Below are positions 30,572-40,100 of a DNA stretch of 64,000 bases, in pieces (positions within the stretch are counted from its first letter, which is position 1; the number at the start of each line of letters is the position of its first letter). The notes under the pieces were generated by a model that saw only the letters and a program-made list of their open reading frames with translations, did not search any database and was not told the DNA's origin. The translations under genes and the position numbers were made by a program. The stretch covers positions 1 to 64,000 of the forward strand of contig NZ_JAOQNX010000003.1 of NCBI RefSeq assembly GCF_025961575.1. The letters are read 5' to 3'. Source of the DNA: Rhodoblastus acidophilus. GTDB lineage: Bacteria; Pseudomonadota; Alphaproteobacteria; Rhizobiales; Beijerinckiaceae.

Positions 30572-33500
30572 ATGCTCTCGAAATTCTTCATCGAGCGGCC
30601 GGTGCTGGCCAATGTGCTGGCGATCGTGCTCGTGCTCATCGGCGCCGTCAGCATGTACCGGCTGCCGGTTTCCGAATATCCCAATGTCGTGCCGCCCACC
30701 GTCCAGGTGACCGCGAGCTATCCCGGCGCCAGCGCCCAGACCGTGATCAACACCATCGCCCTGCCGATCGAAACGCAGGTCAATGGCGTCGACCGCATGC
30801 TCTATATGGAGTCGACCTCCGCGCCGGACGGCACCTACAGCCTGACCGTGACTTTTGAAATCGGCACCGATCCCAATATCGACCAGGTGCTGGTGCAGAA
30901 CCGCGTGCAGCTGGCTTTGGCCTCGCTGCCGGAATCCGTGCAGGCGCAGGGCGTCAGCGTGCAGAAGAAGAACACGGCGATCCTGCAGATCGTCACGCTG
31001 CAATCGCCTGACGACCGCTACGACAGTTTGTTTCTGAGCAATTACGCGACCATCAACCTGACCAATGCGCTGGCGCGCCTGCCCGGCGTCGGCAGCGTCA
31101 AGGTGTTCGGCGCGGGCACCTATTCCATGCGCATCTGGATGGATCCGGAGAAGCTGCAATCTTTCGGTCTCGATCCCAGCAACGTGATCCGCGCCGTCCG
31201 CGAGCAGAACCAGAATATCGCCGCCGGCCAAGTCGGCATGCCGCCGGCGCCGTCGGACACGCCGTTCCAATTCACCATCGACGTGAAATCGCGGCTCGAC
31301 CAGCCCGAGGAATTCGCCAGCATCGTCATCAAGGACCAGACCGCGCAGGGCGGCCGTCTGATCCATTTGAGCGATGTCGCTCGCATCGAACTGGGATCGC
31401 AGACCTACGCGCAGGAATTCATCGTCAATGGCCGGCCCGCCGCCGGCATCGCCATCTACCAGACGCCCGAGGCCAATTCGCTGCAGGTCGGCAAGGAGGT
31501 CAAGGCGCTGATGGCGCAGATGGCCACCCGCTTCCCCGCGGGAATGCAATTCGCCATCCCCTATGACACCACGATTTTCGTCAAGGATTCGATCGCGGAA
31601 GTCTATCGGACGCTCTACGAAGCCGGCATTCTGGTGCTGGTCGTCATCCTGGCCTTCCTGCAGAATTTCCGCGCCACGCTGGTGCCGGCGACCACCGTGC
31701 CGGTCACCATTATCGGCGCCTTCGCCGGCATGGCGGCGCTCGGCTATACCGTCAACCTCTCCACTTTGTTCGGCATCGTGCTGGCGATCGGCATCGTCGT
31801 CGACGACGCCATCGTCATTGTCGAAGGCGTGACCAAATATATCGAACAGGGCCTGTCCGGCCATGACGCCGCGATCAAGGCCATGGACGAATTGTTCGGG
31901 CCGATCATCGGCATCACCCTGGTGTTGATGGCGGTGTTCATTCCCGCGGCCTTCGTCCCCGGCCTGACCGGCAATATGTTCGCGCAATTCGCGCTCGTCA
32001 TCGCCGTGACCGCTTTGATCAGCGCCATCAACGCCGCGACGCTGAAGCCGACGCAATGCGCGCTGTGGCTGCGCGAGCCCGTGCCGCCGCAAAAACGCAA
32101 TTTCATCTTCCGCGCCTTCAACGCCGTCTATGACCCGATGGAGCGCCGCTATGCCGGGCTGATCGGCCGCATGGTGAAGCGCAGCAAGCTGATGGTGGTG
32201 ATCGCGCTGATCGTCTCCGGCCTCGGTTTTTGGGGTCTGGCGCGGCTGCCCACGGCCTTCATCCCGATCGACGACCAGGGTTATTTGCTGGTTGCGACGC
32301 AATTGCCGGAAGGCGCGGCCATCGGCCGGACCAAGGCGTCGCTGAAGGCGGTGACCGAGGCGGCGCAGAAAATCCCCGGCGTGGACGAGGTGATCGCGAT
32401 CGCCGGCATGTCGCTGCTCGACAACAGCGCCGACATGTTCAACGCCGGCGCCGCCTGGGTGATGCTCAAGCCGTTCGACGAGCGGCTCAAGGCCAAGGAC
32501 CAGGACCTGATTTCCATTTACAAGAACCTGTCGGCGGCGGTGGCCTCGCTGCCCGACGGCAAGGCCTATGTGCTGCCGCCGCCGGCGATCCAGGGCATCG
32601 GCAACGCCGGCGGCTTCCAGATGCAGCTCGAATTGCTCGGCGGCAGCACGGATTTCGAAAAGCTCGGCAATCTCACCGACGCCATCGTCGCCGCCGCCAA
32701 CAAGGACCCGGCTTTGCGCAACGTGCTGACCACGTTCCGCAATGACGCGCCGCATATCGCGCTGACGGTGGACCGCGATCGCGCGCAAACCCTGCGCGTC
32801 AGCGTCGGCGATGTGTTCGCCGCGCTCACCGATTATGTCGGCTCGACCTATGTCAACCAGTTCAACAAATTCGGGCTGTCGCTGCAGATCTACGTCCAGG
32901 CGGATTCGAAATTCCGCCTGCATCCCGAGGACCTGCTCAACCTCTATGTGCGCAGCCAGGACGGCAGCATGGTGCCGATCGGCGCGGTCGCCCATTTGGG
33001 ATCGACCGTCGCGCCGGCGCTGATCACCCAGTACAATCTCTATCCGTCCTCGACCATCATCGGCGGACCCGCGCCCGGCTTCAGCTCGGGCCAGGCCATG
33101 GACGCCATGGAGGCGATCGCCAAGCGCATCCTGCCGTCGGACGTGACCTTCGAATGGACGGCGATGTCGTACCAGGAGAAGCTGACCGGCAACCAGCTCT
33201 ATGTCGTGTTCGCCTTGTCGCTGTTGCTGGTCTATCTGGTGCTCGCCGGCCAGTATGAGAGCTGGATCCTGCCGCTTGCGGTCCTGTCGGCGGTGCCGCT
33301 GGCGCTGCTCGGGCCGGTGATCGCGCTGACGGCTGTGGGCGCGGCGAACAACCTCTACACCCAGATCGGCCTGATGCTGCTGATCGCGCTTTCGGCGAAA
33401 AACGGCATTCTGATCGTCGAGGTGGCGCGCGAGAATCGGGTCATCCACGGCAAGTCCATCTGGGACTCCGCCGTGGAGGCGGCGCGGGTGCGGTTCCGTC

Positions 33501-33742
33501 CGATCCTGATGACGTCCTTCGCCTTCATTCTCGGCGTGCTGCCGCTGGTGCTCGCCACCGGCGCCGGCGCCAATGCGCGCAAATCGCTGGGCATCAGCGT
33601 GTTCAGCGGCATGATCGCCTCGACCTGCCTCGCCGTGCTGTTCGTGCCGTCGTTCTTCGCCGTGTTGCAGGCGCTTGAGGAGCGTCGTGGCAAGGGCAAG
33701 AAGAAGGTGGTCGAGGGCGCGGCGGCCGAGCCGGCGGCGTGA
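30572..33742 (+). CDS. HAE1-family RND multidrug efflux pump
   Basis: 1056 residues beginning MLSKFFIERPVLANVLAIVL, the typical AcrB/MexF start. Twelve helices and two large periplasmic loops are present. The proton-relay pair in TM4 is Asp411-Asp412 (GIVVDDAIVIVEG). The porter-domain motif VNGVDRMLYMESTSAPDGTY is canonical, and KNGILIVEVAREN contains the TM10 lysine. The C-terminal tail is Lys-rich. The gene is the last of the channel-adaptor-pump operon and is followed by a strong terminator. Likely substrates are hydrophobic toxic compounds; specificity cannot be read. Confidence 0.96.
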   Translation: MLSKFFIERPVLANVLAIVLVLIGAVSMYRLPVSEYPNVVPPTVQVTASYPGASAQTVINTIALPIETQVNGVDRMLYMESTSAPDGTYSLTVTFEIGTDPNIDQVLVQNRVQLALASLPESVQAQGVSVQKKNTAILQIVTLQSPDDRYDSLFLSNYATINLTNALARLPGVGSVKVFGAGTYSMRIWMDPEKLQSFGLDPSNVIRAVREQNQNIAAGQVGMPPAPSDTPFQFTIDVKSRLDQPEEFASIVIKDQTAQGGRLIHLSDVARIELGSQTYAQEFIVNGRPAAGIAIYQTPEANSLQVGKEVKALMAQMATRFPAGMQFAIPYDTTIFVKDSIAEVYRTLYEAGILVLVVILAFLQNFRATLVPATTVPVTIIGAFAGMAALGYTVNLSTLFGIVLAIGIVVDDAIVIVEGVTKYIEQGLSGHDAAIKAMDELFGPIIGITLVLMAVFIPAAFVPGLTGNMFAQFALVIAVTALISAINAATLKPTQCALWLREPVPPQKRNFIFRAFNAVYDPMERRYAGLIGRMVKRSKLMVVIALIVSGLGFWGLARLPTAFIPIDDQGYLLVATQLPEGAAIGRTKASLKAVTEAAQKIPGVDEVIAIAGMSLLDNSADMFNAGAAWVMLKPFDERLKAKDQDLISIYKNLSAAVASLPDGKAYVLPPPAIQGIGNAGGFQMQLELLGGSTDFEKLGNLTDAIVAAANKDPALRNVLTTFRNDAPHIALTVDRDRAQTLRVSVGDVFAALTDYVGSTYVNQFNKFGLSLQIYVQADSKFRLHPEDLLNLYVRSQDGSMVPIGAVAHLGSTVAPALITQYNLYPSSTIIGGPAPGFSSGQAMDAMEAIAKRILPSDVTFEWTAMSYQEKLTGNQLYVVFALSLLLVYLVLAGQYESWILPLAVLSAVPLALLGPVIALTAVGAANNLYTQIGLMLLIALSAKNGILIVEVARENRVIHGKSIWDSAVEAARVRFRPILMTSFAFILGVLPLVLATGAGANARKSLGISVFSGMIASTCLAVLFVPSFFAVLQALEERRGKGKKKVVEGAAAEPAA

Positions 33743-33749
33743 GGGCGGC

Positions 33750-33779
33750 GCGGGCGGCGGCGACGGCGCCCGCTTTTTC
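33750..33779 (+). terminator. Rho-independent terminator of the efflux operon
   Basis: GCGGGCG / CGCCCGC stem with a 10-nt loop, directly followed by TTTTT, 8 bp past the stop. Confidence 0.75.
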
Positions 33780-33845
33780 TTCATCGATGAGCTCACCTCC
33801 CGCCTCGTCCTGTATACTGGCGCGATTTCACGCTGGGGAGTGACG

Positions 33846-34724
33846 ATGGAGTCTGGGTCTGCGCCGCGGCTGCTGGTCGTGGTCAACGCGCATAGTCGCG
33901 AGGGCGCCGCGCGGGCGGAGCCGGCTTTGGCCGAATTGCGGGCCGCCGGGTTCGACTGCCTGGTTTTGCGCGCGCAAACGCATGAGGAGGTTGGCGACTG
34001 GATCGCCCGTCATGCTGCGGGCGCGGCGGGGGTCGTGGCGGTTGGCGGGGACGGCACGGCCAATCTCGTCGCGCAGGGGGCGATGGCGTCAAAACTGCCG
34101 TTCGGGCTCATTCCCGCCGGGACCGCCAATGATCTGGCGCGCACGTTGGGGCTGCCGACCGAGCCGGTCGCCGCCGCGCGGGTGATCGCGGCGGGGCGGC
34201 GGCGCGCCATCGACCTGGGCGAGGTCAATGGGCGGTTTTTCTTCAATGTCGCCAGTCTGGGCTTGAGCGTGCAACTGGCGCGGCGGCTCGACCGCGACAC
34301 CAAGCGGCGGTTTGGCCGGTTCGGCTATTGGATCGTCTGCGCGCGCGTTTTTTTCGGGGTGCGGCGGTTTCGCGCGCTGATCGCCGCCGATGGGACGGTG
34401 GTGCGCGTGAAAAGCCTGCAAATCGCGGTCGGCAATGGCCGGTTTTATGGCGGCGGGCTCGCCGTCGAATCTTCGGCGCAAATCGACGACGGCTGTCTCG
34501 ACCTTTATTCGCTGGAATTCGCGCATCCCTGGAAGCTTGTCGCCATGGCTCGGGATTTTCTGGTGGGGCGTCATGGCTTGTGGCGCGAGGTCCGGGTGTT
34601 GCGCGCCGAAAAATTCGAAATCCGCACGCGGGCGCCGCGCGCCATCAATGCCGATGGGGAAATCGTCGGGCGCACCCCCGCGACCTTTGTGGTCCATCGC
34701 GGGGCTCTGGAGGTTTTTGCCTAA
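33846..34724 (+). CDS. YegS/DagK-type lipid kinase
   Basis: 292 residues from the ATG at 33846, with GGGGAG 5 nt upstream; longer in-frame extensions run into the preceding terminator. The diacylglycerol-kinase catalytic motif is GGDGT at 67-71, followed by GLIPAGTANDLARTL. The C-terminal half is the beta-sandwich typical of the YegS/BmrU lipid kinases (FYGGGLAVESSAQIDDGCLD). It phosphorylates diacylglycerol, sphingosine-like or phosphatidylglycerol substrates using ATP. It is convergent with the next gene, with only 3 bp between the stops. Confidence 0.93.
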   Translation: MESGSAPRLLVVVNAHSREGAARAEPALAELRAAGFDCLVLRAQTHEEVGDWIARHAAGAAGVVAVGGDGTANLVAQGAMASKLPFGLIPAGTANDLARTLGLPTEPVAAARVIAAGRRRAIDLGEVNGRFFFNVASLGLSVQLARRLDRDTKRRFGRFGYWIVCARVFFGVRRFRALIAADGTVVRVKSLQIAVGNGRFYGGGLAVESSAQIDDGCLDLYSLEFAHPWKLVAMARDFLVGRHGLWREVRVLRAEKFEIRTRAPRAINADGEIVGRTPATFVVHRGALEVFA

Positions 34725-34727
34725 GCG

Positions 34728-35012
34728 TCAGCCGGTGTAGTGGTGGCCGCGCGGCGGCTGATCGTGGCCGCGGCTCGGGTCTCGCGCGTTCAGGAGCCGC
34801 TCGTGCCGGGCGCGGGCCAGCGGCGCGATGAACCAGGCCAGCGGCGCCGAGGCGATCAGGCTGGTGGCGACGACATAGGGCATCAGCGTCATGGCAAAAT
34901 TCGCCAGCGGCGTCGCCATCACCAGAATCACGCCGACCCCGAACGTGACCGCCTGGACCATCATGTAGATCAGGATCGCGATGGAAGCGCGCTTCGACAG
35001 GTGATCTCGCAT
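34728..35012 (-). CDS. Small two-helix membrane protein
   Basis: 94 residues from the ATG at 35012 (GAGGAC box upstream). Two hydrophobic helices (about 8-35 and 42-62) are followed by a basic, Arg/His/Pro-rich cytoplasmic tail ending HHYTG. No family recognised. It is divergent from the acyltransferase gene. Confidence 0.6.
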   Translation of the reverse strand: MRDHLSKRASIAILIYMMVQAVTFGVGVILVMATPLANFAMTLMPYVVATSLIASAPLAWFIAPLARARHERLLNARDPSRGHDQPPRGHHYTG

Positions 35013-35164
35013 TTGTCCTCGCAGGTGTTTGTAAATCCCTGCGATTTGAACGCGAGCCCGCCGGGGGCGTTCCGTCGCGGTTGCGGGTTTGTGGTTTGCG
35101 GTTTTTTGGGGGGCGGGGGCTCCAGCTTCGCGCAACGCGCTTGTGGGGGACTGGCGCGTCCCCT

Positions 35165-36262
35165 ATGGCTGCGCGCACAATGACACGAAGCTTTTCCCTG
35201 GTTCTCGACGCCCTGCGTTTTCTCGCCGCTGCGTGCGTTCTGCTCGACCACCTCACCTCCTCGCCCTTCACCTCAAATGTGCTGCCCGCGCGCGCCGGGG
35301 CCTATGGCGACATTTCCGTCACGATTTTCTTCGTCCTGTCGGGTTTCGTCATCGCCCATGTCGTCGGCCGCAACGAGCGCGACGCCGCGACCTATGCCCT
35401 GGCGCGGCTGTCGCGGCTTTATTCCGTGGTTCTGCCCGCGATCGCCGTGACCTGGCTGGCCGATTCGCTCGGCGCGGCGCTGAACCCCGAATTCTACGCC
35501 GCGCAAAAAGTCATGTGGGCGCCGCCGAGTCTTGCCGGCTATGGCGCCTCGTTGTTTTTCATCAACGAATTCCGGGGCCTCGGCCTTGACGGTCTGATGC
35601 CGGGCGGCAATGCGCCGTTCTGGAGCCTGAGTTTCGAGGCCTGCTATTATGCGCTCGCCGGGCTCATCCTGTTCGCCCCGCGCCGCTGGCAAGTCGTCGC
35701 GATCCCGGCGCTGCTGCTCGCTGCCGGGCCGACCGTCGCCGTTCTCGCGCCGATCTGGGCTCTCGGATTCCTCCTTTATCGTCTCGCGCCGTCGCGCGCC
35801 CCGCGTGTGCTGCTCGCCGCCGCCCTGGCCCTGGGTCTTGGCGGCGTCGTTTTCGCCCCCGAGCTTTTCGGCGCCTATGACAATTTTGGCCTGCGCTTCC
35901 CCTGGGGCTGCGGCTCCTTCAACCGCAATCTCGTCGAGGACTATGGCGTCGCCTTCTGTTTCGCCGTGGCGCTTTACGCCCTGCGCGGCCTGTTCGACGG
36001 CGAGGGGCGCGCGCCGCCGGTTTTGGAAAAACTGGTCCGCCGGGCGGGCGCGCTGACCTTTCCGCTTTACTGCCTGCACTATCCGCTGCTCTGCCTGGCC
36101 TGCGCGCTCAGCCCGTTTGGCGCGGAGGACCCGCGCCGGGCCGTGCTTGCGGCGGGATGCGCGCTGGGCGCGGCGGCGGCGCTGACGCCGCTGTGCGACC
36201 GCCTAAAACTGGCCTTGCGCCAGCCCGTTTGGCGCGCTGTCGCGCTCATTCCGGGTAGATAG
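35165..36262 (+). CDS. Acyltransferase 3 family membrane protein
   Basis: 365 residues from the ATG at 35165; another ATG at 35180 (MTRSFS) could also serve. About ten helices. The family start is ALRFLAAACVLLDHL, with the catalytic-type His in VLLDH (usually VxxxH). FVLSGFVIAHVVGRNERDA matches the second signature (FFVLSGF), and SLSFEACYYALAG a third. These enzymes transfer acetyl or other acyl groups to sugars of lipopolysaccharide, exopolysaccharide or Nod-factor type molecules. No glycan gene cluster is adjacent, so the acceptor is unknown. Confidence 0.9.
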   Translation: MAARTMTRSFSLVLDALRFLAAACVLLDHLTSSPFTSNVLPARAGAYGDISVTIFFVLSGFVIAHVVGRNERDAATYALARLSRLYSVVLPAIAVTWLADSLGAALNPEFYAAQKVMWAPPSLAGYGASLFFINEFRGLGLDGLMPGGNAPFWSLSFEACYYALAGLILFAPRRWQVVAIPALLLAAGPTVAVLAPIWALGFLLYRLAPSRAPRVLLAAALALGLGGVVFAPELFGAYDNFGLRFPWGCGSFNRNLVEDYGVAFCFAVALYALRGLFDGEGRAPPVLEKLVRRAGALTFPLYCLHYPLLCLACALSPFGAEDPRRAVLAAGCALGAAAALTPLCDRLKLALRQPVWRAVALIPGR

Positions 36263-36313
36263 CCGCGTCCCTCGATTTTGATGGATTGAGGCCAACGCCA
36301 GAGGCCCCCGGGG

Positions 36314-36538
36314 CTAGGAGACGGCGCCCGGGCCTTGCTTCGCGGATTTGGCGCACAGCTTTTTGCGGGCGGCGCGCCATTCTTGCGGGGGTAGGGGGGT
36401 GAGGCAGTCCGGCGCGCGGCACAGCGGCCGCGGGCGGGTTTGGGCGCAGTTTTGCAGGACGCCGCGGGAGGCGCGATAGGCGGCGCGTTCTTCTGGGGTG
36501 AGGTCGTCAGGGGCGATCTGGTCTGCGGATTCGCTCAT
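36314..36538 (-). CDS. Small Cys-containing hypothetical protein
   Basis: 74 residues from the ATG at 36538, beginning MSESADQIAPDDLTPEERAA. Four cysteines (CAQT..PLCRAPDC..KKLCAKS) suggest metal binding or disulphides. It is hydrophilic with no membrane segment. Codon use looks like the neighbouring core genes. No Shine-Dalgarno is visible; a TATAAT ends 6 nt before the ATG, so the mRNA could be leaderless. Function unknown. Confidence 0.6.
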   Translation of the reverse strand: MSESADQIAPDDLTPEERAAYRASRGVLQNCAQTRPRPLCRAPDCLTPLPPQEWRAARKKLCAKSAKQGPGAVS

Positions 36539-36544
36539 GTGCGC

Positions 36545-36550
36545 ATTATA
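36545..36550 (-). promoter_or_regulatory. Perfect -10 element next to start codon
   Basis: TATAAT on the minus strand, 6 nt upstream of the 74-residue ORF. No TTGACA-like -35 is visible at 16-18 bp spacing. Confidence 0.35.
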
Positions 36551-36588
36551 GCGGCGCGGGGCCGGGGGAGCGATCCTCCGGCGTTGGC

Positions 36589-36735
36589 TCTCCCTCGCCC
36601 CGCTTGCGGGGAGAGGGCAGGGGTGAGGGGCAGGGGCATTGGCTTCAGTGTCGTCAAGCAAGCTTTCCTGACGACATCGAGGATCGCGCCCCAACCCCTC
36701 ACCCTAACCCTCTCCCCGCTTGCGGGGAGAGGGGA
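36589..36735. repeat. Nested inverted repeat made of two dispersed-repeat copies
   Basis: A copy of the CCCCGCTTGCGGGG repeat (36589-36634) and an inverted copy (36695-36734) flank a hairpin with GTCGTCA / TGACGAC arms (36650-36675) and an AGCAAGCTTTCC loop. No coding potential. Confidence 0.65.
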
Positions 36736-36847
36736 CGGCGCCGTGGAGCGCGGCGCGCAAGCGAACAACGGACCAAAACCGCGTTCTTTGTGAAAAGTGA
36801 AAATGAACAGGCGGGCCTTGACAAACGCCAAAAATTTGTTCCGGTTA

Positions 36848-36863
36848 TGTTCCACGTGAAACT
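36848..36863 (+). promoter_or_regulatory. parS-like ParB binding site
   Basis: TGTTCCACGTGAAACT matches 15 of 16 bases of the widely conserved parS sequence TGTTNCACGTGAAACA. ParB nucleates here and loads SMC in origin-proximal DNA. A perfect site in opposite orientation is at 59345-59360. Confidence 0.75.
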
Positions 36864-36937
36864 TTTTCTGGTAAAGCATTGATCTGCTGTGCGTTATTGC
36901 GCGCTATCCCCCGCGCCGCCGTCGCGACAACCGCGAA

Positions 36938-36966
36938 GTTGCATGCGCGAAAATCGACGTTTTTTG
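36938..36966 (+). repeat. parS-associated intergenic module, copy A
   Basis: GTTGCA, then GAAAATCGACG and TTTTTTGC, 75 bp after the parS-like site. Copy B is on the minus strand at 59204-59239, 105 bp after the second parS and in the same relative orientation. Confidence 0.5.
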
Positions 36967-37087
36967 CGCGTTTTTTGCACGAAAATGCAAGAAAACACGC
37001 GATTTTCGTTCAATTTTCGCGAGTCGGTTTCAACCTAAGGTAGAAATTCCGCAAAAACGCCCACTCAGACCCACTGGAACAGGTACC

Positions 37088-37113
37088 AAAAAAAACCGAA
37101 CCTAGGCCCGAAG
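37088..37113 (-). terminator. Intrinsic terminator of the phosphoesterase/NTPase gene
   Basis: On the minus strand a short CGGGC-CTAG-GTTCG stem (two G-U pairs) is followed by eight T. It lies about 80 bp beyond the stop codon. Confidence 0.55.
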
Positions 37114-37191
37114 AACGCGAGAGTCGCGCGTGGCACCGGGCGGGGAAGGGAAGCAGTCTTGCGTCGTTAACTCTCCCTCACATTTCTCTTT

Positions 37192-40100
37192 CTAAGATCT
37201 GTTTTCTCGGAGCTTTGTCACCAACTCGTCTTTTTCAAGCTTATTTAGATATTCCGTTATATGTTTTGATCTCGCATCGCCCTTTAGTCCACGCAAGTCT
37301 GCGCTAAGCTCCGTTACGATTTCGCGGAATGGCTTTTGTTCTATTTGAGACATTCCATACCGGAGATATATATCCCGCAGCTTAAACAGCAACGACTCTA
37401 GCAGGAACGGAGACGGAGGGTCCTCTGCAAGAGACTTTCTAAGCGCCTTCAATTGAAGCATGTATTCTGAGAGCTTCATGTCTGCGTATAGCCCGACTCG
37501 AAGGTACTCCTCTGTTTTCTTTTTAGGCGGCTTGTCGTCGTTTAGGACAGTCTTGGACAAAGGCGTTTTTAATTTCTGAGAACCGAGATCGCTCCTCAAG
37601 ATATTAGACACGACAAGTGGTATGACGAGGAACATTGCTCGCAGCAAACGTCCGCTAACGTCCTTTGGTATCGTTAGCTCGAAGTGAAACGGTCCAATTG
37701 TGATCTGCCGCTCCGAGAGCAGTGTTTCAAATGTGAGACACGCATAACGAAGTAGTGTGGCCCACCCGCTTAGTATCACATCCAGGTGTTCTTCCTTCTT
37801 TGTGACACTTATGCCCTCCAAGTTTTTTAGAGCAACAGAATAACACCTTAATGTTATCACCCAGCATCCAAGAAGATCTTGGAGATCGACGTCTGGACGT
37901 GATAGTGAGGGTTTAATCTTGTCGCCATTCTGCTTTCGATCAAGTACCTCGTCTCTCGTTTCATCCGAGAGGTTGGGGCTTGTTAGCTGATGAGTGATCT
38001 GATCTGAAAATTCATCGCCGCTTTTTTCTACGGATGGCAGTTTGAGTGTTTCTAAACGATCCGTCCACGCTAAAGGGGCTATCAGTTTGGCTACCTCGGC
38101 AGCATAGTGAGCGTATTTCTCTCCCAAAAATTCAAGCGCCTTAGTGTCATTGCGTTTGAGTCCGCAATAAATGTCGATTTCATTCATGTAGCTCATATAT
38201 ATTTTATCTGAGAACACCCAGTCCCTGAAATCACATTGGTACGTCATCTGCGTTGCAATGAAGAACGATAAAAATAGATTGTAACGAAACATAATACTGT
38301 TTCCATCACAATCAAATATCTTATTGTTTGTAAAAAATTCTATGATCTTTGTGTAGTCCTGTTCGATTCCGATATCTTTAAAGTATTTAGTCGTCCATCC
38401 GTAGAGTGACTCGTATTCGACGATAAATTTGTTCTCGCGACACATCATTTCCGCGATGTAAGAAAGGTAGTTTATCTGGTCTCGGTAATCGAACGCGTTT
38501 CTAAACCGATATTCTGGTTTATATTTATTAAGCACCCCTTCCACAAAATTTTCGAGAACCGTAGAAGTATTTATGGGCGAAAAGCCCTTGTCCTCCTGCA
38601 AAATCGACAGGTAGATTGTGACGTACGCAGCGGTGAGAGGAATGCCTAAAGCATCAAAGCGGGTTATGATCTCTTCTACTGCTTGGTCGATCGTGTATCC
38701 AGCAGGCTCTTTCCATCGCTTTATGAGTGCCCGCACTCGTCCGCGGTTCAATGGCTGCATTTGAAGGTAGATGAATTTTTCCAATCCGAGGATTGGCTTC
38801 AAGCCATCGCCCTTAAATAGCGGAAGCTTGGCTGTAATAATGAACTTGGCTTTTGGGTACGTGGAATACATAACCTTTAAGCTATCCATGTGTTCAAGAT
38901 TAGCTACATCAAAGTCGTCTATTAATATGAGGAGCCGCCCAGCATCGTGGAGTGGCAGTAATTTTAAAGAAGGGCTATTGGAATCGGGGATTGATGCCCG
39001 TATAGTTGATGTTATGCTCGCTTCATAGGATTTTAGTTTTCGAGAATCTACGATTGCGGGAACTCGTGCGCGGGGTAATTCTGCGCAAGTTCTGTATGAT
39101 TGTATGTAAAGGTATCTGATGAGTGATGTCGCGCCAAACTCTTTGTCGGCGGCAATTACAATATTTTCAGATGCGTTGAGCAACTCAGAAAATCGATAGA
39201 TATTTGATATCGAAGAGTCGATTTTTTCATCGCCTTGGTGGGGGCGAATCAAATACGGATCAACGAAGGTCTCGCTTAATGTTTTGTCGACAATTGTCTG
39301 TTCAAGCGGTTTGCACATGGCGTCTTGCGTGGCCATAAGCAAATAGCATACGTCATCCTGCGTAGGTGGCGGTACGATGTTTTTCCAGTAATTATCTGAC
39401 GCTTGGGTGTTGTAAAACAGCCCTCGTTTATTGACATCAAGTCCTTCATCGAACTCGTTGCGGTTTGCATAATAGCTTCTATACCGGGCCTCGATATGGA
39501 AATGGTCTTTTACGCTTGCAACTCGAATTACTGAATAACCATTGTAACTTCCATTTCGCTCGAATAGCGCGCCTCCTTGCGCAAGGAACATCTTTCCTGA
39601 CGGGCTTATTTTTGCGGTGGGTTTGCTTTGGTGGACATGGCCATAGCAGTGAATATCCACATATCGATCAAAGGTGTTGTCCAAATGGCGAGTCGTGCTC
39701 TCATTCATATCGTATGGTGAATGGTGAGCTAGAGTAATTATCCTGTGGCCTTTTGGAACTTCCTGGAAAGCACCTGTCGCCATTTCCGTACAGATTGCGA
39801 GATGTCCTCTGTCGTCCTCGGAGCCTTTGAGGCTGCATCCGAAGGCGCTGTTAAAAGTGACAAACGAAAGCTTTTCTGAATCGAATGAATGAACAGCATA
39901 GAACGGATTGTTCCACGCGCCACCATATTTGGATGCAAGCTTAAAAAAATCAGAAGATATATCTTTTGCGTATTGCTTAAGCTCGGGCTTCTTAATAAGC
40001 GCGAATAACTTATCCTGATCCTTCAGTGCACCCTGAAGTGTGGCGTAGACCATTTCTTTATCATTTTGAGTTTTTCGGCTCACGTCGTGATTTCCTGGGC

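Larger units (their letters stand above)
36864..37191. other. AT-rich intergenic stretch at the left edge of the island
   Basis: No gene seen. It is rich in TTTTTTGC and CGAAAA runs. It contains the module at 36938-36966 shared with the other parS locus and the terminator of the phosphoesterase gene. Confidence 0.5.

Noticed and set aside
30401-33886. 1161-codon minus-strand frame opposite the RND pump
   Set aside because: Same artefact: low-complexity Arg/His/Asp composition mirroring a real RND gene.
36440-36882. Short plus-strand frames over the repeats near 36.6 kb
   Set aside because: Translations of palindromic repeats and parS; no coding signature.
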